DNA of 64,000 bases. Source: Ophiostoma sp. CBS 140.51 (Eukaryota; Ascomycota; Sordariomycetes; Ophiostomatales; Ophiostomataceae). The stretch is taken from contig JANSLP010000004.1 in the NCBI GenBank assembly GCA_029298735.1, positions 62,001 to 126,000 on the forward strand. Reading direction: 5' to 3'. Positions 42,921-54,182 of this stretch are shown piece by piece. Numbering within the stretch: position 1 is the stretch's first letter; the number at the start of each line of letters is the position of its first letter. The notes beneath the pieces were generated by a model. It saw only the letters and a list, made by a program, of their open reading frames with translations. It was not told the DNA's origin and did no database searches. A program made the translations under genes and the position numbers.

Positions 42921-45152
42921 TCATCCGGCGGTCGTCGTCGCTGGAGTGTACCGTCTTAACAAAATGTCCGCCGCACCGTCCACGCCTGTACTGTCAAACA
43001 CCTTGGCCACCGCCACAGCGGCAATGTCCGCATGGCCCTCGGCGGGTCGCACATCGTGGGCACAGTGGGCCAGTCCAACGGCCGCCAGGGTGGCCAGGAC
43101 GGGTCCGCGGGTGGCGGGTAGGCGCGAGCAGAGGTACGACAGAATGCGCATATGGGCGACAAAGCGGATATCGCCGGGAAGCAAAATGTCGGTGGTGCCG
43201 GTGAAGGTGCCGGCTTCGGACGTGAAGGGTGGGACCGGCTCTGGGGCAATTTCAGTGAGGTCGGCCAGGTCGGCCGGCGTTAAGGGTGAACCAGCGGGTG
43301 CTGCCGATCCTGCGGAGGAGGCGGAGGGCGATGAGGCAGATACGGACAGCAGAGAAAAGGCCGCCGGGGAGGGCCACTCCATATCCACTCTGACGGCATT
43401 GACGCACCGCACGGGACCACCCGCCATGGTGCAGGTTGACGCGTTCCAGGCAATGGTCTGGCTGTCGTGGTTGGTGGAGAGAATGGGCGGGACGGTCTGG
43501 CACATGGAGGGCGGCACAGTATCGCGACAGGGGCAGGGCGAGCGAAACGGCCGACTGAAGAAATCGGTGCAGGTGGGCGAGCGGGCGGCATGGCCCAGGT
43601 AGCGGTCGAGCCGGTCGCACCAGACGAGGACAGTGGTGTAGAGGGCGGCGTCCTGCATGTGGGTAGCGAGGAGAGACGGGTCGCTCGACGGTAAGCCCCG
43701 AAGAGGGGAGCCGTCTCGCTGCCATGAGGCCAGTACGTTGTGGAGGGATGTTCTAAACAGGTCCGGGCCCTGAACACCAAAGATACCTGGCCGGTACGTG
43801 TCATCGCCGACTTGAGCATAGGCCCAGGCCAGTACACGTTTGCGGGCCAAACTCTCTTCGGCGGTTGTCGAGGTGTCTTCGGTGATCCAAGAATGGTGCC
43901 ATGCTGCTGCTGCCTCTCGTAACCTTTTGACACGCGCCTGCAGGGCTGGCACGGTTTCTGGATGCTCGATCCGGGGTACTTCATTGGGCCCACCGGCGGC
44001 CAGCCAGGCCACGCGGTCGTTAAACACTTCCCAGGTGCCCTGGATGATGGAGGGGACGCCCGAGAGGACGTCGAGTAGTCGATTGGTGAACGATTTGGCG
44101 GATGGATCGAGCGCCCACGGCACTGTTTTCCATTCCGGCTTGTCCAAAAACGTTGTTTCGTGGCGGCGCACAATCGAGTCGGCCACCAATGTCATGCGCG
44201 CCGACTCAAAGATGGGCAGTAATGTTGGCGACTGAAAGGCTTCCGGTCCGCAAATCTCTAGGATACGGGCAAGACCGGCGTGGTGGGTGAAGCGGCGGTC
44301 TCTTTCAATAGCGACAGAATAAGCGCCGAGCAGGGAGATGGGTTTTACCAAGAAAGCAAGGTCGGCCGTCTGGGCCGTGGGCGTCGTGATGACGGCGCGC
44401 AGGTCTGAAATGGCCTTGCCGTAGACACGCCGGCCAGCGTCTTGGAGGGCAGGGACGTGCTTGTCGCGACCGAGCAGGCCATAACAGAGAGCACGCAGAC
44501 TGTCCTGGGCCATGCTGTCGCCGGGCAAGGATGGTGCCGACTGAGAGTGAGAAGAGGTTGCCGACGATGGGCTGCTGGCCGCACTGTCCGACGCCAGCAG
44601 GTGGCGACGCATCGCGCTGTCCTGCAGCAAGATGCTGTGCATATTGATCCACCCGTACGCCTGGAAGAAGTAGGAGAAGGCCATGTCGTCGACGAAGCCC
44701 ACGAGACTGAGCTCCGACGGCATAAACGTGGCCAGCGCGCGGATGCAGGGTGGGGTGAGCGTAGATGAGGAGGTTGTAGAGGGGGAGGATGACGCTCGTG
44801 AGACGATGATTGTTGGTTGCGTCGTTGCGGCGGCCATTCGCCTGGGCGCTGTTCGTGGTGTTGGTTTTGGTGTTGACGCCGCAACCCTAGCTGACGCGGA
44901 GGCTGCTGCAGAGGCTGCCGCCGTTGGCTTGGCTTTCGGATACGACGACACTTCCTGTACCTTAGCCAGCCGGACCGAGCCCGGCGCTGCACCCGCCACC
45001 ACCGCATGGTTCTGCATCCGCAGCACCGTCTCATACCCCTGGCACGTAAACCCGCCGCGCACACAGCGCGCACATTCTGGCCGGGCCTGGTCGCACTTGA
45101 CACGCCGCTGCCGGCACGTGTGGCAGTTGCCGCTGGTCGGAGCGCGGCCCAT
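42921..45152 (-). CDS. Zn2Cys6 transcription factor
   Basis: The intronless frame gives 743 residues from the ATG at 45152. The binuclear zinc cluster is at the N-terminus: Cys10, Cys13, Cys20, Cys27, Cys30 and Cys37, in the C-x2-C-x6-C-x6-C-x2-C-x6-C spacing of GAL4-type fungal regulators. A low-complexity Ser/Thr/Ala linker follows, then a long helical region from about residue 135 (ALATFMPSELSLVGFVDDM) that resembles the fungal-specific transcription factor domain type 2. The protein should bind CGG-type half-sites in the nucleus. Reading upstream of 45152 in frame is possible only from non-ATG codons, so this ATG is preferred. It lies in the same orientation as the LaeA-like and methyltransferase genes, but gaps of 1.5-5.5 kb argue against a tight cluster. 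Its targets are unknown. Confidence 0.87.
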   Translation of the reverse strand: MGRAPTSGNCHTCRQRRVKCDQARPECARCVRGGFTCQGYETVLRMQNHAVVAGAAPGSVRLAKVQEVSSYPKAKPTAAASAAASASARVAASTPKPTPRTAPRRMAAATTQPTIIVSRASSSPSTTSSSTLTPPCIRALATFMPSELSLVGFVDDMAFSYFFQAYGWINMHSILLQDSAMRRHLLASDSAASSPSSATSSHSQSAPSLPGDSMAQDSLRALCYGLLGRDKHVPALQDAGRRVYGKAISDLRAVITTPTAQTADLAFLVKPISLLGAYSVAIERDRRFTHHAGLARILEICGPEAFQSPTLLPIFESARMTLVADSIVRRHETTFLDKPEWKTVPWALDPSAKSFTNRLLDVLSGVPSIIQGTWEVFNDRVAWLAAGGPNEVPRIEHPETVPALQARVKRLREAAAAWHHSWITEDTSTTAEESLARKRVLAWAYAQVGDDTYRPGIFGVQGPDLFRTSLHNVLASWQRDGSPLRGLPSSDPSLLATHMQDAALYTTVLVWCDRLDRYLGHAARSPTCTDFFSRPFRSPCPCRDTVPPSMCQTVPPILSTNHDSQTIAWNASTCTMAGGPVRCVNAVRVDMEWPSPAAFSLLSVSASSPSASSAGSAAPAGSPLTPADLADLTEIAPEPVPPFTSEAGTFTGTTDILLPGDIRFVAHMRILSYLCSRLPATRGPVLATLAAVGLAHCAHDVRPAEGHADIAAVAVAKVFDSTGVDGAADILLRRYTPATTTAG

Positions 45153-46734
45153 CTTCACGGTGCGTAGCTGGAAATCTGTTTGTGCTGCCGTCGATGCCAA
45201 TGTTGTTGTTGATGTGTTGATCTGTCGTCGTCGTCGTCAATGCTGTCGCTGCGACTCTATCCTCTGATCGCCACGATTGTCGACGGCCTTCAATGTTATC
45301 TGTCGTCCACGCTTAATGGCGTCTGGTTGGTTGTCCTTGTCCTGTCGCGATCCTTTACGACCTACGCACCACGTTACTTTAAACGTGAGTAAGACGTGAG
45401 ACGGTGGGCGGGGCTCTGGGCTCTTTCTCTGGCCCCATTTGGTCGATTTGGTCGATTTGTCCGATCCGCTAGTTGTCTGTGCTTTTCTCCTATGCCTGGC
45501 CTTGGAGGCTGAATACTGGGGCCCTGGACCAGCCGTTGACAAGCTAACGCCGGGGTAGTTGACGGCTTAAATTGTGGGCTGTCCTCGAGTCGATTGCTTT
45601 GTGTCGTTCTTCGTTTTCGCAAAAATTATATGTAGAAGTGAGTCGTCACTAGCTACTGTTGTTTTGACCGTTGCCTGGCCGTTACCGTCCGAATTTCTGT
45701 CCCGTCTTCGTCAGCAGCCGTTGATGTGGCGTAAGGTGTAGGGCAGAGGAAAGAGTCGTCGATCGGGATGGGATTGGGACGGCCTGGGCGAGCGGGACTG
45801 TGAGATGTTGAGATGAGTTTGGGATTGGGATAGGGACTTGGCAAAATGAGGAGAAGTTGAAAGAAAGCATGAGACGTCAATGCCATGCATTTCTGCAGTC
45901 TTTCTTACGGAGTACCCAATTCGGTAATGTAGAGAAAGCAGTTGTGGACTGGCAGGCACAACCGACAGCTGCCAGACTGTTCAACAGTTGACGAGGCCTT
46001 GAAGCAAGAGTGCCCCTGCAGTTGAGTAACGTAGGCCTGGCGCAAAAGCTTGTTTTCACTTCTCTTCTGGCTGGCCCTGGCTCACCGGTTGTGGTAATTC
46101 TCGGAAATGTTGCTATCACTCGTTGATCCGCCCTACTTGATTGATGATTAATGCTAGCCTTCGGGTTGGGAGGGGAAACTTCGGCGAAGTCGCTAGAATG
46201 AGACCGTTTGCACGGCCGGTTCTGCTTGGAAATAGAGCTGCAGGCGCTAAATGCGTGCCGCTTTAGCACGTTAGCGGTACTGCGTGAACTGCGGTGCATC
46301 TTACCCCGAGGGGCGACTCCGACTCCAACTCCGACGTCACTTTCAATAATACGCCCATGGGGTCAGTCGCAGCGCATCGTTGTCGCAAACATCCTCACAG
46401 CCACTGCATCGGTCATTGTTTTTATTTTCATATTTTTTATTATTTTGTAGGTAGAAACGCCTATAGTCAAAAATGTAAAAAGAAGTAAAATCCAAAGCTC
46501 CCAGACACCGTGGATATCTTTCTAAAGTCTATCGCAGAAAATATGGCAAAAAATGTACAGTGGAAGGAGTGCATGAAGTGAAAAACTAAAAGGAGGGAAA
46601 GCACAGGTAGTGTAATGCAATGCGAGATGTAAAGGAGGGAATAAGGTGCCAAAAGATGCTGCCAAATCCCACCAATGTAGAAGAGAAACCCTGAAACCAG
46701 AACGCCATAATCAAGATGCAGAAACATATCAAGT
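45153..46734. other. intergenic region upstream of the Zn2Cys6 gene
   Basis: This region holds the leader and promoter of the Zn2Cys6 gene and the 3' flank of the methyltransferase gene. No coding frame is credible. Three imperfect tandem copies of ATTTGGTCG occur at 45437-45463, and TACGGAGTAC at 45906. Confidence 0.45.
45437..45463 (+). repeat. three tandem copies of a 9-bp ATTTGGTCG unit
   Basis: Two exact copies and one variant (ATTTGTCCG) lie in tandem, about 290 bp upstream of the Zn2Cys6 start on the opposite strand. They could be binding sites or a short minisatellite. Confidence 0.5.
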
Positions 46735-48030
46735 CTATGCCGTGGTGGCGGGGGCGTCCAGCGGCTTCTGGGCAATAATGCGGTAGCTCGTCGAGATCAG
46801 GCGCATCTCGTCCATTTTGACAAAGGCCTGGCCGTCGAGGCACAACCGGTTGATGAGCGTCTTGAAGTGCTTGGGCAGCACGTGCACGCGCACGAGACCC
46901 AGGATCATCTGGCGGACGGCGCGGAAGTAGATGTCGACCTTGTCAATGAGAGGGGCCTGCAGGCCGCCGACAGAAGCGTTGTCCGACTTGGTGACGGTGA
47001 AACCGGCATCGACCAGGGCCTTTTCGAGGCCAGCAGGAGTGGGGGTGCCGACGGCTCCAATCAAGGGCTTGACGCGGCGCATGAGCTCGGCGTGCTCCTC
47101 GTTGGTCGGGTCGTAGGCCGGAAGCGAAACCCAGTCAAGCATCGAGAAGCGTGCACCGGGCTTCAGCACACGATAGATTTCGCGGAACATGGCCGGCAGG
47201 TCCTTGCAGAGCGAGAAGGCCTGGATCTGGTAAAAGGCGTCGAACGAAGCATCTTCAAACGGCAGCGGCAGATCGTTCTGGTCGCGCTCCACAAAGGTGT
47301 TGCTCAGACCCTGCTCCTTGTTCCAGGCGCGCGCCTGTGCCAGCTGGTTCGGGTCAATGTTGATGCCCGTGATGTGGGCACCCGAGTACTTGGCCATGTG
47401 CGCGGCGACCCGGCCACGGCCGCAGCCAATGTCCAGGACGCGGTCGCCCGGCTTGAGGCCCAGGTCGCGGGCAATAGACTCTTCGTACAGCAGCTGGTTG
47501 TCAAGCACTGACACGTGCTTGTCCATCAGTGGCGGGATGTACATCTTCTCGACCGAACCCAGAGCGCACAGGTGGTTCATGACGCCGTAGTAGGCGCGCA
47601 GCGAGTCGCCGACCCTCTGCTTGTAGTCCGGGCCTAGCGCGGCAATCATGGCCGGCTCGTCTTCCCAGTCCAGGTTGTAGATGACGTACGAGGCCATGAA
47701 ATCGTCGACCTGCTTGGGCGTCAGGTTGTTGAGGTACTTGAAGGACTTGATGAACGTCTTTGTGCGTTTTGTCGACGCCGACCGCTCCTCGACGACGGCG
47801 ACGGATTCTTTGCTGCTGTTGGCACTCGAGTGGTGGTGGTGCAGGTGGAAGAACTGTTTGCGGAGCTTGTGCGCGGCCGGCTCGAGGTGCTTGGCCTCAG
47901 CGGCATCATAGAGGGTATCGCTGCTCTGGGCACTCGACGTGCTCGAGCGGTCGTTGGCGAGAAGGCCCGGCCGCACCGTAGAAGTAGCTGGTGCGGCAGC
48001 CGGGGCCTGGCTGATGACGGCGACGCTCAT
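46735..48030 (-). CDS. sterol-methyltransferase-like SAM-dependent enzyme
   Basis: The intronless frame encodes 431 residues. The N-terminal ~85 residues are disordered and include a His-rich run (62-67). The core has SAM motif I VLDIGCGRG (198-206), then INIDPNQLAQARAWNKEQGL and DASFDAFYQIQAFSLCKDL. The C-terminal sterol-methyltransferase domain ends with LPKHFKTLINRLCLDGQAFV and SYRIIAQKP. The fold and C-terminus place it with sterol 24-C-methyltransferases (Erg6). However, the aromatic sterol-binding block found in true Erg6 before motif I is replaced by YYGVMNHLCALGSVEKMYIPP. It is therefore better read as an Erg6 paralogue acting on a sterol or other terpenoid-like lipid. The A/C-rich leader upstream is typical. 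Whether it methylates carbon or another atom is not readable. Confidence 0.8.
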   Translation of the reverse strand: MSVAVISQAPAAAPATSTVRPGLLANDRSSTSSAQSSDTLYDAAEAKHLEPAAHKLRKQFFHLHHHHSSANSSKESVAVVEERSASTKRTKTFIKSFKYLNNLTPKQVDDFMASYVIYNLDWEDEPAMIAALGPDYKQRVGDSLRAYYGVMNHLCALGSVEKMYIPPLMDKHVSVLDNQLLYEESIARDLGLKPGDRVLDIGCGRGRVAAHMAKYSGAHITGINIDPNQLAQARAWNKEQGLSNTFVERDQNDLPLPFEDASFDAFYQIQAFSLCKDLPAMFREIYRVLKPGARFSMLDWVSLPAYDPTNEEHAELMRRVKPLIGAVGTPTPAGLEKALVDAGFTVTKSDNASVGGLQAPLIDKVDIYFRAVRQMILGLVRVHVLPKHFKTLINRLCLDGQAFVKMDEMRLISTSYRIIAQKPLDAPATTA

Positions 48031-51000
48031 TGTTACCGCAGTGGAGGTGCTTGGTATATGTGTGGTATGTGTGTGGTGTGTATGAGTTGTGTGGTAGTTG
48101 TTGTATGTAAGCTGTGTTGAGCTGAAGGGAGCTGTAGTGGATGCCCGTATGCAGGAGAATGATCAAGGGGAAGCTTGAAGAGGAAGCAGAATGAAGAAAG
48201 TGAAGATGGGAAAGCCGGGTCGAGAAATCACAGAAGGAGCGGAGGTCGTCGGTCATTTAAAGACAAAAACCGGAAGGAGCTTATCCCTCTCTCTCTCTCT
48301 GTGCCCTCGACCTCGCACCTCGCACCTCATCCATCGCTCTTACCTCTCCGGCCTTTCCCCTGACCCATGTCTACTTCCGAGAGGGGAAACTATGAGCCTA
48401 AGGGCCACATGAAACTGTTGGACGTAAATGGAAGGAAGTAAGGCAAACGGCAGAAAGGCAATGTATGGACCAAAGAACAGAGCTGCACACAGAGAAGCGC
48501 GCCCAATGATCAACGCGAGACTACGAGCAAGACAAAAAAAAAGTTAACGGCCGGCCCAAAACAGTGTACTTGTACTGCCAAGACAAAAGGCCCCGAAAAG
48601 TGCCACAATCTCGACAAAATGGCCCCTCTAAGCACTCCAAATCTCCAAAATCCGTGTTAGTCAAAAGTGGGTCCCCTGCTTCTTAGGTCCGTTTTGGGGC
48701 CGTTGTCGCCGTTGTCACCGTTTTGGGGGAATTTCCAGGGAACTTTCTAGCGGTCTTGGGGCGTGGAACAGCCAGAACGCTCGTGGAATCCGGTAGAGGG
48801 CGGACGACAGCAAACATCAACACGATGAATGTCAATGACTTTGGAAATGTTCACGATGATGGGAATCAACAATGTTGCCCGATGAAGTGGCAGTTTATAC
48901 TTTGGAATACAGTCTTTATCCTGTAAGTCCGGCAGCATCGGAGAGAACTGAAAACTCCTGGTCAAGTGAACGAGGAGAAGGACGAGAATGTTGAGAAGGA
49001 AACGACGAAGACGAGTACGAGTAAGAACAAGAGGGACACCGTTTGCCTGTGGTCCCCTGGAGTAGAAGGTACAGTGTAAGGTGCAGTCACCTGCTGACAG
49101 AGCAAGAACGGATGAGAAAGCTGAGAAAGATGAGAAAAAAGATCAGTCATGCGTTAGGCGTAAGGAGGCCATGTGCTAAAAAGGTCGGTGAGGCGGTTAA
49201 GTCCAAGTTGAGGAGAAGGGAATAGGGAATAGGGAGGTCTGGGAGTCAGGTCGGGGAGTTCAAGCCGGGGACATGGGAAATGGGACAAGGGACAAGGGGC
49301 GATTGGTAACAATGGCCATCAGGGACAGAGATGCGGGAAAGTCAGGAATGACAACAAAAGCAGACAAAAAGCAGACGAAAAGGAAAGGCTGGCAGCCCGA
49401 GAGACCGATCGCGCGAGAGCTACCAAGCACGGGAGTACGAGGTACGAGATACGTCTTTGAAACGGACATGGCGGCAACGGACAGGCACAAGCGACACAAG
49501 GGACACAAGGAGGCGTTAAAAATCATGAATGGATGAAAGAAGGCCTGAAAGAAGGAAAGGAAGGAAAAGAACGCCAGTCAAAAAGAGCTAGGGGACAACG
49601 TTGTCGCCACCTCCTAGGGTGCCTCAAGATCTTTTGCAGCGTGCAGATGGGCTCGAGCGAGTGGGGATGCTGCCATGCATGGGAAAATAAACTTTTCTGA
49701 TTTGGGGTTCAGAGTCTTTTCGATAAAATTAAAGTGAGGAGACGAGGCAAAAAAAAACATAAAAAAAACAGAGGATAAACTCCGGACATTGATGTTCGTC
49801 AACTCGTTCGTTGGGGACCATTTCATGTTGTCAGGGGGCTGCTGAGAGAGCATGTACCTTTTGCTCAAAATCATGTATTCACATGTATCTTGCCTTGCCA
49901 TCTGCGTGCCATCCCACCTTCTCGTCTGCATAATCTATCGTTTGGCTATCGTCGGATTCGTTTCCCGCCAGACATCCGTCGAACACTCCGTTCCACGATG
50001 TACGTCTCACAGTTTCGTTTATTGTAGTCGTACTTTCCTTTGTGGCTTTGCTCTCCCATCACCTTCATGTTTTGTCATGTCGTCAGTTCTTTACACATGC
50101 AAAGTCGACCGGAGAATACAAAACATGCCGTGACATGGCATGGTTCTACATGTACGTGTAATACAGAATACAAAATAAAGAATACAGTATCGTGCTCCAT
50201 TGTATGCTCACAAAGCGTCATAGAAAAATCAGCGACGTACGATGAAATGCAAGAAAATTGTGTCTCCAATTTGCCCATTCTTCTCACTCATTTTTCTCGT
50301 ACACTCTCGCTTTTGTCGCTCCTTCTCTTATTGTTCCCACTGTCTGGCACGCCTGTCGCTTTTGATCGCTTGATCGCTCCTTGTCCCGACGCTTCCGAGT
50401 TGGTGGGTGCGGGTAGCTAATTCTTTTTCTCGCTAGCGCTCCTCGAAAAGCATGCCACCCTGCACTTTTTTTTTTGACTTTCAAAGTTCACGTCTACTTT
50501 CACGTCCGACGATTTCCCACGCCGTCCGAACAGTATTTGATTGTACGTTGGCGTGAAAAGAGTGAATTAATAAACCATGACTTACACCGTCTGTCTCATC
50601 TGGTCGTTCCTTCCCTTTTGCGAGAACATGATTATTTCCTTCCTCAGCTGGCCATACACAAAATGACGTCATTCCCGGGTTAAACTACGGATGAAGGCCG
50701 GCAGAGGCAAGAGCAGACGAATACACAGTAGAGGATAAGAATGGCAAGAGCCAACGACCAACAGATAGCAGACGTCCTTGTCAAGACTTTTGTCTGCAGA
50801 TGATCAAGCATGATCGTCCACGGACTGCAGACAGACCCCGTATTTACGGACAAACGTGCGACAGCATGACCCCGCCCGCTGGGCCGCTGGCCTCCGACAC
50901 CGTCGTCTGTGGAGTGGCCCAACTCCGCCCAAAGAACACCCGAAGATCATCCAGCCGGACCACCCATAACAGCAAAGCAGTCTGCAAACTTGCAAATCTG

Positions 51001-51422
51001 CACGGGTTGCACGCACGCGGGACCTCCGCTGTTGAAATTTGGAAGTCAAATATATCAAAAGTAAATTTATGGAAATACAGCATCCGGCAGCGTGCGGGGA
51101 GCGGTGAGGGCAGGCAATTTGAAAGGTTGCATGTGGCCACCCTTTTTTTTCGACGAAGCCCCTCTTTATTGCGAGGTTTGAGAATGTTATGTCTATCACG
51201 TTCGTGTCTAGCATGTCCATCATGTCTTTTGTTGCCCGTACTCTTCCGTACTCTTCCGTAGGCCATCAGAGTGCATCATTGTTTGCCATCCTCGTCGTTC
51301 GTGCTGTCGGCCCACGCAATGTCGCGCCGAATACCCACTGAATAAAATTGAACAGTCCCACAGTCTCCTCATCTTTTTCTCAGTCTGGAACGTCGAAAGA
51401 AACTCTCACAGGGTTTGACCTT

Positions 51423-51443
51423 GAACCTCGAACCTCGAACCTC
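51423..51443 (+). repeat. three tandem GAACCTC units
   Basis: Three perfect tandem copies of the heptamer GAACCTC lie in gene-free DNA. Confidence 0.75.
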
Positions 51444-54173
51444 GATACGACCCACACCCTTCTGGCGCCTTTCCCATGCGTGCCGGTCTCCGCTTTCTGG
51501 CGCCAACAGAAACCAAACAATAACCACCTTCTTGAAGACCTCGCACTACTCACGGCCTTGCGGGCTTACGGGCTTACCACCGGTATTTGACCCGATCCCT
51601 TGTCGTTGAGGTCGTAGACAGAACACAGCACGTCTTTCACCGCATGAAAAGAGAGTGCAGTCCCGTGCCGGCTTTTCGCGTTTTCCCTTTCGTGGGCCCC
51701 ACCGGCCGCGCTTTTTCTCCCCTTCATTCGCCTTGTGAGCTTATTCTGACGTCCGGGACATCGGCCCCCCTTCTTCTCCTCTTCTTGTGGCCACCCTTGT
51801 CGTTTTTGTTCTGCTAGGGATTTTCTGACGAACAACTCCCGGCGACGGTGGGGGTGGCACTGTCCAAAAGACCAAAAGACGAGACGACAAGACGCACACC
51901 CTTGTTTTCTGTTGTCTCCTCCCCCTATGGAGTGCACACCCGGCCTGCACATCCCGCCGGAATCGGCTGCGGCTAACGGCAGAGAGGATGGCCGGCATGG
52001 GGTGTGCGGCGACAACAATACCCAATACCACAGGAGAATCGATGCCATCAATGAGACAACCATGCCAAGACTGTTACACTACGGAGTAATGTCAGAGTTC
52101 TTATTTTTACAGACAAAAAAAGAGGAGATGAGGAGTCGTGAAGATTCAAAGAGTCATACGGCGAGACGATGGATGGATGTTGGTGTGATAAGCATAGTCT
52201 CAATGGCATTCTATTTTTCTCGGTCTACTTTCTCGCTTCTGATTTCTGACTTTCCTCGTTTCTGGCTTTTCGACTACAGGACCTTCTTAATTCTGACAGT
52301 CCTCCTTCCTTTCATGGCTCTTGTCAAGCAACTTCCTTGCATGATAGGGCGGTAAACCGATCCTAGTCATATTTCCAATCATTTTTTCGAGTCTCTCAAA
52401 TTTTTGATTGATCATCAACCTTTCGAAAACGTTAAGAAGAAATGGAGCGGGGAACGGTTTGTAACGGGACCCATTTCTTCAATTTCGGCATCGGACCCCC
52501 GCCAGACGTGTAAAAAGCATTTGCCAAGCCCTCCAAACAAAGAAGGAAGACGACAAAATGAAAAACGAAAAACGAAAACGAAAGCAAAAAGAAAGATGGA
52601 GATTTCTTATGCATCAGAATGACACAACCAGCAGGGACACAACCCTCCCTCGACACCGTACCCTGCACATCGACCAAAACGGGCAACCACTACTGATGAC
52701 CCTCTAATAGCGGTCGGCCAACGGCAATAACACAACAGCGACAATGACAAGTGACACAGTCGGCGACAGACAAAACAAGAAAACCTGCACATTTCGACTT
52801 CGAAATACTACTGCAATCTAGGATAACGTGATGCTCACAGACATCATCAGACGATCCTAAAAGAGGATGGACCATCCCGCACTAGTAATTTGACAGCCGC
52901 CGACCGCCGGCGATGCTGCAGCTGTCGACGACGTCACGCTTAATTTCGGACGTCGGAGAACAGTGAGGGGGTGTGTCGGTCTTTCCTAAGCAGGCTGTTC
53001 GATGCTGTCAATGTTATCCCCATTCCATGTCCATATTATTACCTCAGTTTTGAGAGCGTTTTTGGTGCACCTACAGTTGTTAGTGACCGTTTTGTTCCTG
53101 GCTGTCATTGTCAGGACCTTTCGTCCACCTGTCGAGCTGATCTGTTGGCGTTGTCAATTGGCGGTTGGTTCGATTATCGAATTTGTCGTTCACTAGGTCG
53201 ACCAGCCAAAAACTCGCCTCCGCCGGATATTCGGCGATAGCCCTACCGGGGCCAATCTCCGCGGCCACCTCTGTATTTCCGGCGCCTTCCGGCGCTGCGT
53301 TTCGACCGCGCTTCGTCCTTCGTCCTTCGTCCTACGAAAAGAAACAAAGCTCGCGCTCGCCCTAATCGTGCCCAAAATTACAGCGCATTTACAGTGGGCA
53401 CCCAGCCCAGTGGCCCTTTTGTCCCCATTCTTTCCTTCCATTCATTCCTTCCTCGCCTCCCACTACATTCACCTGTCACCTGAGCGAAGATCTTTGTTTG
53501 GTCCATCATTTTGGCTCTTCCGTCTGCTCCGGAGAGACCATACACCACCTAAAACGGCTCATACCGGGGACGAGAGAAACGGTCGGTGGACTCGTAGGTA
53601 ATGAATGTACTTGTATCGTAGGGCGTTGCCCAATTGGGAATGATACGTTCTAGGTGTATTCCAATATTGTCATACTATCAACTCAGGGTTGGTGAGATGG
53701 TGACCGTTTTGCGAGATAAAATTATGTGCTGCTCGATGATCATCACTATTTTATATCTCGGTTATGGTGGGCATCGTTCACGATATGCCTCGACCATGTT
53801 CTCAATGCCAGTATCAAGAACCGCGTCGTGGCACGTATACAGACTTCATTCAATATATTCAAAGTATTGCACACATTAATCCAGTCATTCATGGTATAGC
53901 ACATAATTTTTCACCTTACATTAAAGACATTCAACACTAGTCTAACGTCGATACATCATTTCCTCAATTCTCCTCTGATTTGGGAAGCCTCATCCTATAT
54001 TTCATATTCGCCAATGGTAATGCCCTCCGATTATGCTTACAGGAACAATTGATTCGTACAGCCTTGCTCACTCTCGCCTTCTTCGTATGGGGTGCCCGTC
54101 GACGGGTATTCCGGATGATGCCGAGCGTGTTCTCCTCATGTCCACCATATTCCTTCCGGCTCTCTCCCGTGAG

Positions 54174-54182
54174 TATATATAG
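54174..54182 (+). promoter_or_regulatory. orphan TATA-like element
   Basis: TATATATAG is followed by an A/C-rich stretch (AACGGCATCAACAACCACCAGTCACAC) that resembles a fungal transcript leader. The frames downstream are short and unrecognised, so this may be a decayed gene or a non-coding transcript start. Confidence 0.3.

Noticed and set aside
45153..45200. longer N-terminus for the Zn2Cys6 protein
   Set aside because: The upstream in-frame extension begins at a TTG codon. The first ATG is at 45152, ten codons before the zinc cluster.
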